Source: Pristionchus mayeri (Eukaryota; Nematoda; Chromadorea; Rhabditida; Neodiplogasteridae). Taken from it: DNA of 64,000 bases. The translations under genes and the position numbers were made by a program. The DNA lies in assembly GCA_036245805.1 (NCBI GenBank), contig BTRK01000004.1, forward strand, positions 30,985,541 through 31,049,540, given 5' to 3'. Positions within the stretch are counted from its first letter, which is position 1. Each line of letters begins with the position of its first letter. Below, in pieces: positions 44,791 through 56,748 of this stretch. Below the pieces are notes generated by a model, which saw nothing but the letters and a program-made list of their open reading frames with translations, did no database searches and had not been told where the DNA came from.

Positions 44791-47700
44791 TCCTGAATTT
44801 GAGATATAATTTACAAAGTTTAGATTTTCGAATTACGGTAGCACGAATCAGACAACCAAATAAGCACGGAATTGGACGACGGCAAAGGGAGAGGAGTCCT
44901 TTGATTGGTTACAGCCCATAATTCATTCTTGACGTGGTTTCGCGAGAGGGGGTGGGATTACAAGTCTTACCCCCCCCCCCCTCCCTATCCCCCCTCCCCT
45001 CCTCTACCCCCTCATCTTGGACAGCTCAAATCATAGTAATCCACTGCCAGATGCAACTTTGTTGTTAGATGGATCGGAGCGAGTAGACGAGAGATTAGAT
45101 GGAAGTGAGAGACTATGCGAATCACAGGCTTCGATAGGAAGCAACAATAAACGAGCGTCGTCGTCGAATTAATCCGCGACCAGAAACGAGAGAAGAAAGA
45201 AGCAGAGGGGCACTCCCCAATGTAAACGCGACCTCCAGAATGCACACGATAAAACGCAGCGCAAACTTGTACTCTTCCTGGTTTTATGACAGCCATCGAA
45301 TCATCATCATCGCAAGCTGCGATTTGACAGACCAAAGGGAGAGTCCAGATGGGGTGGGATTACATGGGGGCCGATCGAGGGCGGGGGGAGGGACGGGGAG
45401 GGCGGGGAGAGGTCAGGATGCGTCACTCAAGTCGGCCGTCTGCAAACTGTCCCCGTGCCATCTCTCCTTAGAAGAGACGGAAGGCCGCTTGAATTATGAC
45501 GGGTCGCAGGCTCCCTTTGACTCGCTGAGAGGTCGTGATTGTTTTGCTCGTCGTTTGTTGTGTGTTCCTCTGAAGAGAATGAGCAACCAACAACGCTGCA
45601 CAGCTCACAGAGATTCGTCGAATATGTGGGAATTTGAGATGCGCCGCTCTCTGATGCGCATCGGCTCTACAGCAGTGAAAGACTAGACGCAGTTATTTTT
45701 AGGCGTTTGTGCATGGTTGGCGGTGAGGATTGCGCAAGGATTCGGCAAGAGAACAGAGGGTAGACGAGGACGATTCGGTACACCGAACAAGTTCAGGAAG
45801 CGGAAATCATTGCAATCATGGGGGAATCAAAAGCTGAGTACACATGTTCAGAGGGGGGAGAGAGGGCAAAGGAAGCACGAGGTATTTCGTGCTCGCACGC
45901 TTGAAGCACGCTAAATGGAGAGATTCAGGGTGTATGGTGTAGAAACAAAGAGGGTCGGGCAGATATATCGAGAAAAATGCGAGACAATGTTTGAGCAAGC
46001 TCATCAGGAGAAAAGAGACGAAACAGATCGCTTCCCTCCTCTCGACGGACGTCTGTCAGATGACCCTGGGAAAACGTCGCGAACTTCGATGTCATTGCTC
46101 CGTCGATGAGATGGTTAGTAGGAGAACACGACACAGGGAGCAGTGGGATTGACCCCGAAAAGAGAAGGCTGTAGACTAAAGGAGAAAAAATAGCCAGTCG
46201 TGCAGGCGTTTCATTAGACCCGACCGAGAGAAAGAAGCCGCCGAAATTGAGCACGCCAAAACACAAGTCAATCTACGCTGCGAATCTAGAAACACCGGAA
46301 TTTAGAGATTGCGAGAGAGCAGAGAGGGCGATCAAATTCGGAGTGACAGAAGTTATGGGAGGCAAAACTGAGAAGAGGGCAGCAATTGAATCAGGATTGC
46401 GGAGAAGAACGAAGGGCCATAGGAAGAGAGGAGGAAATCCACGCCGGATTTGAGGAAATCGGAGATTGGCCAGGAATAGTTTCGTGAAATTCGTATGGTG
46501 TTGTTAGAATGAGCAGAGAAAGAAATCAATCTCTGTGACACAAAAATGAAAATATATGCCTAGAAAATTTGGAATGAGAAGCTCGACCTTTAACGTTCGG
46601 ACAAATACAGAACAGAGAGGGTAGATCATTGAGGAATCCAGTGGGGATCGACCGCCAAACACAGTGGAGCCTAATGTGTCCAAAGCCGCCCCCTATCCCT
46701 TGCCACTCTCCCTCCCCTCTCTCACTCCCAGTAAGGCGATACGAGAGATGAAGTACACGGTCAAATACCACAACAACTCCCGGGTCCGATCCGGGTGCGC
46801 TAATACTGTGCCAGCCGGGACAACGAGAATGTCAGCTAGTGATTGTGAGCCCCTGTTCGGTGACCCGAGGCAAAAAAAAACGAGAAGAACGACGTAGTTG
46901 ATCGGCGGTCGAGCAGTGGCAACGGAAATGCCCCGAGGAAAGGGCTATCACATTCAGCGAAATGAGTGACAGCTCTCGTTCCGCAATGACGGAAGAGACA
47001 TCGCATATCACGAGAGAATGTGTGGGAGGCATTCACAACAGATCATATGAGTTTCCGAAATTTCTGATGGATGCAAAATACAATGAGGGCTAACAGAGAA
47101 TAGTAGTCTGATGAATAAAAAAAAAGAAGTCAAAGTTGAATCAATGATGCGAACCGTATCGCCAAGTGAGCATAAAAAGTGACTGGTCATCATAATTGAG
47201 GCGAGCGCGCGAACGGAAGGAAAACAAGAGGGGAGCAGCTTTTGATGGTCCATTAGGAGGGATGGAAAGTGTTCAGGACGATTGCGTAAGGTTGAGAATG
47301 GATCGGAAGAGACAGATGGGCAGAGAAGCGAGAGTGTCTCTATTCTCACCTCTCTTCATTTTTCGAGCATCCTTCTTCGATTTACTGCAGATAAATTAAA
47401 GTGTTGTTAAGGGTGCGACGACACAGATAGCAAAAGCACAAGGGAATGCTAATAGAGATACGAGAGAGGGAGTGGGAGAGCGGGAAACACTAAAATATCT
47501 ACTGTGAGAGATCTCGGATAGAGATGTTCTGTCAATAAGCCATGAGTTGATCTAGGTTCTAGATACATCTCGTGAAAAACTGTTATATCCGAACTTGGAA
47601 CTATTTTTTCTAATTTAAAGATTTTTCATGTTTCAATTTATGCTGGTTGTGAAAGGAAAGAGTTTCGTTGTTCTCATAGATTCATCTATCCAGTACAGAT

Positions 47701-50340
47701 GGGAACATAATAACATACCTAGACTCCCCAAGCTCCGCCCACTTTCCTCTGACACATTTCCCCTTGAAAGCGAGATTTAGGAATCACAAGCTTCATTCTC
47801 AACCAAATCACTCGCTCAAAAAAGGATTCGGAAGCTCTTTCCATTACCTTTCGATATAGCCCTGTCCCGCCGGTAAAAGTATTCTCTGAATAGGTCAGCA
47901 TACGATAATTAAGTTGCGAAAACGCTGGAAACGCTGGTTTGGCGCGCTCTGCGAACATAGACATACGGGACAAGGCTTGCCTGATAGCATATCGGTATTC
48001 TAGTACCTCTATCAAGAAAACTCGATAAAATATTGTTTCGTTGATTTGTGATTCAAAAGAAACCAGTCCGCGATACACTGATTAGGCGGAGAGAGCGGAG
48101 TGCATTCTCTCTCTCCCCTCCTCTCTCTTTTGCACCAGTTTCTACCCCGGCGCGTGTAGAGAGCGCCTGGGCCTGCAAAAGAGCGCGCTTGCATCCCTTC
48201 CTCGTCTTACCTATTGGGGGTGAGGCACATCCGGGAAAGGGCGAAGCCCTGCCCAAATTTTTGGCGAATTGACTGGAGAGGCAGCGGAATTGGCTCCGCC
48301 CCTTTCTTCCTCGTCTCGCTTTTCTGCCGCTTTCCTTTGACACCTTTTCACGTACTTTATGACCTCTAGCGCGATTCAGAGATGAGATATCGACAAACGG
48401 CCAAAAGTATGATCTTATTTGGATCGCAGCGGGCATTTTGAGCATAGTTAGGGTGGCATAGGTTCATTTCGGCTATACCCCTTGTGGTCCCTAAACATAC
48501 CTTAGTTGCACTAAGTAGTGCCTAATTACATAGGTGGAGGTCACTCACAAAGTGAGCACCCGATTGTCCATGAAACTCATCGAGTTACAAAAAAAGTCAT
48601 ACACTAACCCCTATGGGGTAGTAGACTAGAAGAATTCAACAAGGGTGGTCACTAGAATTCTCTGCGCACGCCCAGTGATCATTCATGCATAATAGAGGTT
48701 GAAATGTAACGCTACCCGGGATAGTTGAGACCCGAGTGGACAGAATAGTTCTGTTCAATTACCCGGGATAGTTTGATGCAAATCGCAATTTTGCATCAGT
48801 TCTGGTCGCTTTTGCGGTGAGGTACAGATCGAACTATCCTGGGTAATTGACTTATTATTTGCCACTATCCCGGGTAATTCTCATTCCTCGCCATTCTTCT
48901 CGATTACCCGGTCGGGTCAGAATTACCCGCCCCGAATTAAAAACTCTAATGCATAACCAATAATCAGTACTACAACTGCCAATGGAACCTAATGAGGATC
49001 GTCTATACTAATATTTTCTCAATAAAAAAAACCAAAAGGCAAATATTTCTTAATGCAAAGGTAGATTATTTACATTCGCAGACCCTGTGAATTGACTGGA
49101 TTAGGCAGTAGGAACAAAAGGAATCTCTCGCCGATCAGATGTTTCTATGTCGAGTACCAAGCACAGATTAATAGAAGACCACTTATCTGTGCCCCTCTTC
49201 AGTTTTGTGACCTGTCTTAGCCCTTCCCTTCCTCGCGTTAATGTTCCGCTTTTGACAAAAATCGAATCTGAACTCAGCCAGTAGTATAAATATATTATAC
49301 GGATTGATATACACTGTATACATGTCGAAGTGTAACTTCAAAAATGAGGCAACGTCCGCATATTTTTAACTGGTGAAAATGTAATATAAATTAAAATAAA
49401 TTATAAATTATATAATTTTAAAAAAAATAATATATTATAAATTATAATTAATAATGTATTGTAAAATATCACACGGTCTTCCACTCGCTCCCCTCCAGGG
49501 CACTTTTCCGGGAAAAACATACGGCTCTCTTTTCCGTACGAGACACATTGAATCAGGGAATTTCTTGTAGTTTGTAGTCAACGGCGACGCGTGACCGCGT
49601 TGCGTATGACTTTTTCGTAAGCATTTATGGAAGCGCTTGTTGAAAAATTGCGCAATTTACATTTAATAACATTACACAGATTTATGATAAATGTAAATCA
49701 TCGGTTTAAACTAACAAAAATCATCGAGACGCAATATGATGGTATCGCTCCGCCCATTATTCAAATGTCCCGCGAAAAAGCGCTCACATTTTTGGGAAAT
49801 GTGCGCGCTTTTGCAGAAGTGGGCATGCGAACAAAAGCGAGGTGAGGAATTCCCCACAATGAATGGCCGTGATATCAAAATATAATAAATTATAAAACTA
49901 AACAAAAAAATCTTTAAATATATATATATATATAATTAATTAATTACAAAATTTCAAAATAAATTAATTCAATTATTCAAATGGGCTAAATTTACCGCGT
50001 TAATAATTGAAATTTTAAAATTCCGCTCAAGAGCCTTAAGTGAGATGGTTGCTTAAAACTAAATCGAATTTTCATATTTTTCCTAAGATCTATTTTCGCC
50101 CCACGCGTATTTTTTACCGGCTTACCGTTTTTTTTGGTTAGCATTACTTTCCTTGTAAAATTCATTTCATTTCGCCACCTGATTTTGCTCCCTCTAGGCT
50201 TTTTCCTTCGCCGCAGGACTAGGGATGCGCCTTTTACAATTCCCCCCCCCCCCTCCAGCAGAAGCGATATTACCAGCCTCAAATGTTTGTCTTTCTCGCT
50301 GCAAAGACTAGAACCATCGTGGATACACACAATACCAGCC
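44791..50340. other. Gene-free stretch
   Basis: 5.5 kb between the contactin start and the unknown 201-aa gene. Contains a poly-C tract (44970-44981), purine-rich sequence (45.6-47.5 kb), dispersed CTCCGCCCAC copies, the CCCGGGATAGT hairpin array and an AT-rich part (49.37-49.45 kb) with a short TA run at 49919-49934. Several open stretches (for example 45240-45686, 48053-48445) lack splice sites, start context and protein-like composition and are not called. Confidence 0.5.
48713..48930. repeat. Inverted array of ATTACCCGGGATAGTT units
   Basis: Four units, two in each orientation (48713, 48759, 48832, 48863), plus truncated copies at 48903 and 48921. The second and third form a hairpin with 22-bp arms (48756-48777 and 48828-48849), with an inner palindrome GATGCAAAT..ATTTTGCATC. 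Looks like a degenerate MITE or a protein-binding array. Confidence 0.7.
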
Positions 50341-51204
50341 ATGGCTTCTCTTCATGGCGCCATGAAGAGGAGAGCATGGACGAACTGTCCGCCAGCTCCC
50401 GATCTTCCACATTTCGCCACTTCCAGCACATGCATGGTGAGTCCTTTCTCCATTGGAGCAATCCCTTTCTCGTTGCAGTCCCTCGCCGAATCCCTCATCG
50501 ACCGATTCCGAGCAGGGAAGGTAATCAGCATCCACTCTAAGTGAGTTTCTTGCTCCGATATATAGGCCAAATTTCATGTTTAGGGATGGACGTGGAAACT
50601 ACAGCATTCTGGAATCGGTAGCGGAAGAACCAGCCAGGTTAATATAACTCCGCTTTTCCAGATCCCAGAAATGTGCCTGGCCTACGCCCAGCACACTCTC
50701 CATCAAACAAAGGTCGTAGTGTACATCGAGGAGGAAATCCCCTACCACGTGAGTCGTCACCATCTTCTGATATCGTTTGCCATTTTAGGTGCCAAGCAGA
50801 AGAGGAAACCTTCGAGTGAAAGAGGCTGCCTCTCCATACACCTTCCCGGAGCTCCCTCATATCTGCTTCGCAAACGAAGTGGAGTTCAGCGAAGTAAGAT
50901 GTTCCTACATGTACATGCTATATTTTCGAAGTTTCCAGTTCATCAAATTCGGCACTGCTACAGTCGCCATCGTAGTGAAGAAGGGAGGAATCATCGGACA
51001 GCATGCAAAGGTTCGGCTTTCCCCCATAGCGAATTTGGAAGTACTTTTATTCAGCTAATGGACGAGCTGGGAAAGATGTTCACGAAGAGCCGGCTCGAGG
51101 GACTCATAGTCGTCTCAGAAGACAGCACTCCACAAAGCGACTGGAGGGTTGCTCGAGACATCTTCGGGAAGCACGGCCTGACGGTTAGCTACTACGAAGT
51201 TTAG
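50341..51204 (+). CDS. Unrecognised 201-aa protein
   Basis: Seven exons (50341-50436, 50479-50520, 50584-50637, 50662-50748, 50789-50893, 50939-51010, 51055-51204) join in phase 0 at every junction to 201 residues. That regularity and the short introns (24-63 nt) make it a real gene. No signal peptide or membrane segment. The N-terminus is short and basic (MKRRAW). The middle has a strand-like stretch TKVVVYIEEEIPYH. The C-terminal third looks like an alpha/beta fold: TATVAIVVKKGGIIGQHAK, then LMDELGKMFTKSRLEGLIVV, then HGLTVSYYEV. I do not recognise the family. The ATG is preceded by ACCAG|CC, a possible trans-splice acceptor. Confidence 0.7.
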
Positions 51205-51616
51205 TAGCATCATGTAATGATCACTTTTTTTGAATCTTGAAGAATTGTAAATACCTGTAATATCTTGTCTTGACTCGATGTTAAAATTGTTCAGCGAACC
51301 TTAATGACCCCTTTCCAACTTCTCTTCAGTATACAAGTTTGTCTCTCATTGTTATTGATTGTCCATCCACCCCCGATGAACCACCCATATCACTGTCCGA
51401 TGAATCATAGACGTCCATTGATTGCCCTGATAAAGACTAATGCTGCAGCATATTATTCCGAATTATGTATATGACAAATATTTCCAGTGAACACACATGG
51501 AGAGTGGTCGGGATCCGATATCACTTAATTTATCAGCGAACGCGGTGTGAATCACATTTAAGTCCGTAGTTAGATCACTATAGGAGACAGTCAGTAATTG
51601 ATGGATGGTGGGGGAA

Positions 51617-54600
51617 TCATGATGAAGGTTGTGCAGGAGCGAAGAGATCGTCGACTGCCTTTTCAATCTGCTTGAAGACGAGAGCGCGACGCTGGAATAG
51701 GCATTTCACAACCTTTCCCGAATACAGTCACATCCCACAATAACTTATGGTTTGTATACCCCGTAGTAGTCGGCATTCCATACTAGTAATCGACAAGTAG
51801 TAATCTATCCCCTGGCATACCGGCTGTCTGAATTCGGGTTGAAGGCGCACCCTCTCTCGATCTTCGTAGTAGCCACCAGAGACCGCGTCGTCGCGAAGCG
51901 CCGTGTGTATCACGAAAGTCGCCGCCATCACTGGCGACCTGAGATGATAGACAAGGTAAAGATGGATCATAAACACCAGTCACGTCTTTGGGTATCAAAC
52001 AGTATCAAACTAAATAATCGATTCTTCGGCCTAGGCTTTCCCTTAGAAAAGTAAATGAAAAAATAAGTTTTAAAAAAATATAAAAAAACTATTTCTAATG
52101 AAATATATATAAAAAATAAAGTCACTCTCAATACTAGTTGGGCAGAATGTAGTATTACTGTATCATCGAAGCATACTGTAGTATTAATGTATTGTTACCA
52201 CCGGTGCACTCACACTAGACCACACCCAGTACACATGGTGCCACCGTACCTCAGGAAATTTGCGGCTCGATCCGACAACCACCTGGTGAGCACGTTCGTG
52301 TGACGATAGAGACCACCCGCCACTACGCCTGCAAATGAACGTCCGTTTAGACTAACAACGTTCATCACTTGTACACTTCCACACTTTCAACCCAATCCAC
52401 CGTCACTCTAAATGCTAATGGACAGTAGTATGGACAGTAGTAGTAGATACTACTACTGTAGTATGCTAACACAATAGTAATATAAATGTCCACTAGTGCA
52501 CTCCACCAGTCATAGCTGTCCCATCACTTGCTCACCGGGATGAACGGATACTATTCTCCGTGCAGTTGAGGGAGGCGTCGCAGCCAGCATGGGTGAGGAG
52601 GAGGTGGAAGAGGCGCGAGTCGAGGACGATCCCCCTCCCGATCCCCACTCTCTGCAACGTGTTTAATCATATGCCTTAATTTACTTTAAGTGAATTATTT
52701 ATAAGATTTTATTTATTATTTATTGGAAAATATATAAACAAAGAAAAATTAGTTTCTAATGTACAGTTTTAAAATAAAATTAGTCCTCGATAAGCGCTGG
52801 GGGTTACTATAGTCAGGGACACTGTAAGTCGGCTACTGTAATCACAAAAGTTACTCAACCTTTCCCAATTTATATCTTCACGTCCACCCTCCACAATTGA
52901 CAACAAGTGCAAGTCAATGGGTGTTACAATATAATTAGATAATGTAAACCTCACTTAAAAGGCACTTCTCTAGTTTAAGGGGTAACTCCGCCCACTTTCC
53001 CTCTGCGTCTCTGACACCCTGCCTCTCCCTTCTTACCCCTTCCCTCTGACGCTCACGCATGCAAACAACTACTCACGCGCTCTAGTAAACAACTTGTTTG
53101 CATGGGAGAGTATTGGCGTTACAGCACGCATCTATACCTCCTTCCCTATAACGGCGACCCGCGAAGCGGGGAGCCCTGTAAGCAACAATAGGATCTCCCT
53201 GCGAAGCGGGGAGATCCGATCGTTGCTTACCGTTTAGGCTAAAAGCCGGCTTAGGCAGGCGAATATACAGAAAGGTGCGTAGCTCTTGCAGAGAATCGAG
53301 GGTCTGAGTGCGAGGAATGGGCTAACCCCCTAAACTAGAGAAGTCCCACTTAAAATACTGTGTTTATTATATTTAACAAAACAATATTGAAAAAAATAAC
53401 AAAAAAAAGATTTTTTAATTTTCTAATTTCTAAGGCTATTTTTAAAATAAAGTCAGTTCCCGTTAGTTGTTCAAGATTGCTGTAACCAAAGGGTACTGTA
53501 TATCAGCTACGGTATAAGTATTTAATTAGTCCACTCATCCCTGTTGACACTTCTCACCTATCCCCAATACGGGCAACAAGTTCTACGCAAGGGCCACGAG
53601 GTGGGTCACTGCCAGGTATAACCTACTCAACTAGCTTACCGCCGGCTGTCGCAATGAGCTCTCTCTTATGTTCAACCAACTTCTCATTATTTCTTGCTTC
53701 TCTTCCCCTCCTTACTTGGCCAGTTGTTCGCAGTAGACAGCGAGGTGCAGCTTCGATCGGGCATACGCCTCGTAGACGCCGTGTCGTTGCGAGTGCAGTA
53801 ACTCCGCTGCAATAATAAAAAATACGTTATTTATTTATTTTTTGAAAAATATAAACGACCAGTCACAAAGTGTCTAGATTCAGTCACCTTATTGTTAGTC
53901 TGTTTAGGATTGGTGGGTGGAAAGTGACCTGCCCATCAGATAGTGATCCGAAGGGCAGGGCTACTTATCACCGACTCGGCGCTAAGAAGTCAGTCCGTCG
54001 GATCACTGACAGACGAACGCCACTCTGGCACCGACCAAACATAAACAGACTAACAACAAGACTATGTTGTGTAAGTCCTTGTAATTCTAAGGTTAAGTAA
54101 CCTAACACCATCCCGAAGAATCCTAAGGATGGCGCAAACTAGTTTGCGACGGGCTTAGGCTTTCTTGGCCTATTAAATATCGCCCAGTTATCTTCAACTG
54201 AGTATTTATTCTTTGTATTTCACTTACGATCGGCGAGGTCACTCGAGAGCGCCAGATGCGCGCATACCGACGACAGACACACGATGCGCGCATCCTGCAA
54301 CGAATTATACCGTCATCGTTATATTTGGCACTGTGCCAAGGCGATTTTCGAAAATCAATCGATCGATCACTTACATCGGCCATCTTCTCCTCGACAGCTC
54401 GCAGCACGGCAGCCTGCGCGATCACGTTCACCCACGCGTGGTGCTCGTATCCGTGCACCGGCTGCAATCGATCGATATCATAATCTTCATTGGCACAATA
54501 GTCAATGCTGATATCGAATCCCTCTCGAGACGCATTTTTCGATTGTCGTGAACGGTCACTCCAATAGTGTGTCACATGGTACCGTACTCCTTCAATGTGC

Positions 54601-55854
54601 CCACTCCTGTTACCGTACCCCATCAGGGGCGAGCATCGTGCCTGCAGCCAGAACGACGACGTCGAATTGCTCGAAGCGCTCCCGCAACTGCTCCAGGTAC
54701 GTGCGCATCTGAGAGGGAGAGGGGGTTAGAAGAGAAGAAGGGCAGATACTACTCTGCTATCCCGGCGTAGTTCACGATTAATTTAATTTAATCGCAATTC
54801 TTAGTGCATTGTGCCAAATATTTTTTTGAAAGACGATGGAACCCACCCTTAAATCAATAAATAATTCAACGACCATAGGATCAATACGATCGACTAATTC
54901 CACACGAGCTAAACATTTTCTGACAGATGCACAGCCATCATCGTATGCCAAAAAACAATAGAAAATATTCCATCTGTAAAGCACCTTGCACGCCGAATAT
55001 AAACTTAATTAAAATTTTTCATAATTTCACAAACAGTTCCATTTCCTTTTCCTCACCCTGAGTGGCTCGGCGAAGTTGATCTGGAAGACCTTGACGCGTG
55101 CCTTCTCCTCCGGCGACCAGTCCGCGATCACCGTACGCATCTTGGCAGCGCTGCCTGCAATACGGTAGCATACTGTTCCCGTCCATGCCACAATCAATCG
55201 ATAATTGACTATACCTGAGAGTGCGCACACATTGAAGCCGAGTTTGATCAGCAGGAAGACAATCTGGAATCGGATGACGGATCCAGGTACCGAAATTTAC
55301 CCCGTACCTGCGATCCGATGGTTCCGTCGGCTCCGGTCACGAGCGCCGTCTCGGTGCCCGTTCGAATCCTGCAGGCGCACCACTAACGCGTCAACACGTC
55401 TCCAATCGCACTCACCGCACGACTCGGTTTTTCATGAACTGCGATGCCAGGAGTGCGTCAACGCACTGCCGATGCGTCTTCGGCCAGAGCAGCTCCGCGA
55501 GCAGTTCACGCAAGCACGTCCACGATGCGATGATGTACACCTGTTGCGGGTCAACAACTGTTTCTGGTACGGTGCCAGTGAGTGGCCTACCTGTATGGAC
55601 ACGGAGAGCCATCTGTACTCGATGGGGACGAGCCCGCCCACTGCCCGCAGCAGACAGACTACCCAAGAGACGATTGAGATAGCCACACTGACTGAGAACG
55701 GGGGGAACTAGGGAAGGAAGGTGGACAGACAATAGATAGACACGCTGGAACCATAGAGACCTTGATCGAAGTTCAAGAGTATACCAAGATAGAATCACAC
55801 ACCAACATTGGACCTGGCCGATCGATCCGACCACACCGCCTTCTCATCGACCAT
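51617..55854 (-). CDS. Membrane-anchored short-chain dehydrogenase (DHRSX/retinol-dehydrogenase-like)
   Basis: NAD(P)-dependent oxidoreductase, probably on lipid alcohols at the ER. Fourteen exons (55803-55854, 55591-55691, 55416-55540, 55308-55368, 55215-55263, 55057-55154, 54619-54708, 54375-54461, 54228-54294, 53716-53806, 52536-52651, 52250-52328, 51821-51938, 51617-51691) join in phase to 402 residues. An N-terminal hydrophobic segment (VAISIVSWVVCLLRAVGG) is followed by the Rossmann motif TGADGTIG near residue 104, the SS pair near 229, YARSK near 258, and VSVHPGVVAGGLYRHT, which resembles the DHRSX/retinol dehydrogenase block after the active site. The usual NNAG is LAAG here, so an otherwise conserved pair of asparagines is missing. 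The substrate cannot be told from sequence. Confidence 0.85.
53154..53230. repeat. Nested hairpin with GCGAAGCGGGGAG copies
   Basis: GGATCTCC/GGAGATCC (53191/53210) lies inside GTAAGCAAC/GTTGCTTAC (53178/53222). The loop sequence GCGAAGCGGGGAG occurs twice (53161 and 53201). Intronic in the SDR gene. Confidence 0.7.
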
Positions 55855-56748
55855 TCAGTGCGAAAGAAAAAGTGAGAAATGAGCTAGACAAAACAATCAA
55901 AAGTTCATTAAAACCTCATCCGTTTTGCAAATCACTTTCCATTGTAGGCAAATTATGCCCTGTGCTACGGGAATATCGTCCAACTACCTTTCCTCCAATC
56001 AGTATTCGAAATTGAAATTCAACAACGCATTGACTCATGTTCTCGAGGAAAAGCTAGACTTTATCGTGCATACGGGCTGGATATTATCGCTAACAGGAGC
56101 ACAAATTAAACGATGCTCGTTCCGACGGGACGTGTCGATCCGAGTAGAGTAAAGCTGCGAGCACGATCGGGCCCGCCCTGCCTATGTACAGTGGGGATAT
56201 CGGGCAAGGGTGGTCCGGAGTGATCATGCTACGCCGCTAATCAATACTATCCTTCTACTGTAGATTAGATACACATGCGTGTGTGGGTGGGAGGGTGGGA
56301 GGGTGTGATGAGCATTACGTGAAATGGATACTGAAGATGGAGCAAAAACCGAATTTGTGAAATGGATGTGATACAACGGACTTCAGAAACTAATAGAGAG
56401 CAACGAAATCGGAATAGATCAAAGGTCTTAGCACGAAAGGGGTTGAAACCGGAGGAAGCACTTCTAGGAATCCAGAAAAGGGAATAGACACTCTTAGCGG
56501 CTAGTTCATCAGCTGATTAGCAATTAATGCATACCGAGAAAAGAACGATCCACACTACCCATTGTACAATTGTGTAGATATCATGAGGGAGGGGTGAATA
56601 GGAGGATAAAAGTGGAGAAAGAGAGGAATGAAATGTGTAAGAGAATAGAATAGGAAGAAAGGACGGATCAGAACAACAAGTAAGTAGATACGATGGGGGA
56701 ATAATATTGATCCGAGTTAGCGCATGGGATACGGTATATCTGCATGAT
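55855..56748. other. Intergenic, no gene seen
   Basis: Holds the SDR promoter and the 3' flank of the upstream gene. No repeat or RNA recognised. Confidence 0.5.

Noticed and set aside
45240..45686. 148-codon open stretch
   Set aside because: No splice or start context, atypical composition, no family resemblance.
48053..48445. 130-codon minus-strand open stretch
   Set aside because: Arises from GC-rich repeat sequence; basic, protein-like order absent.
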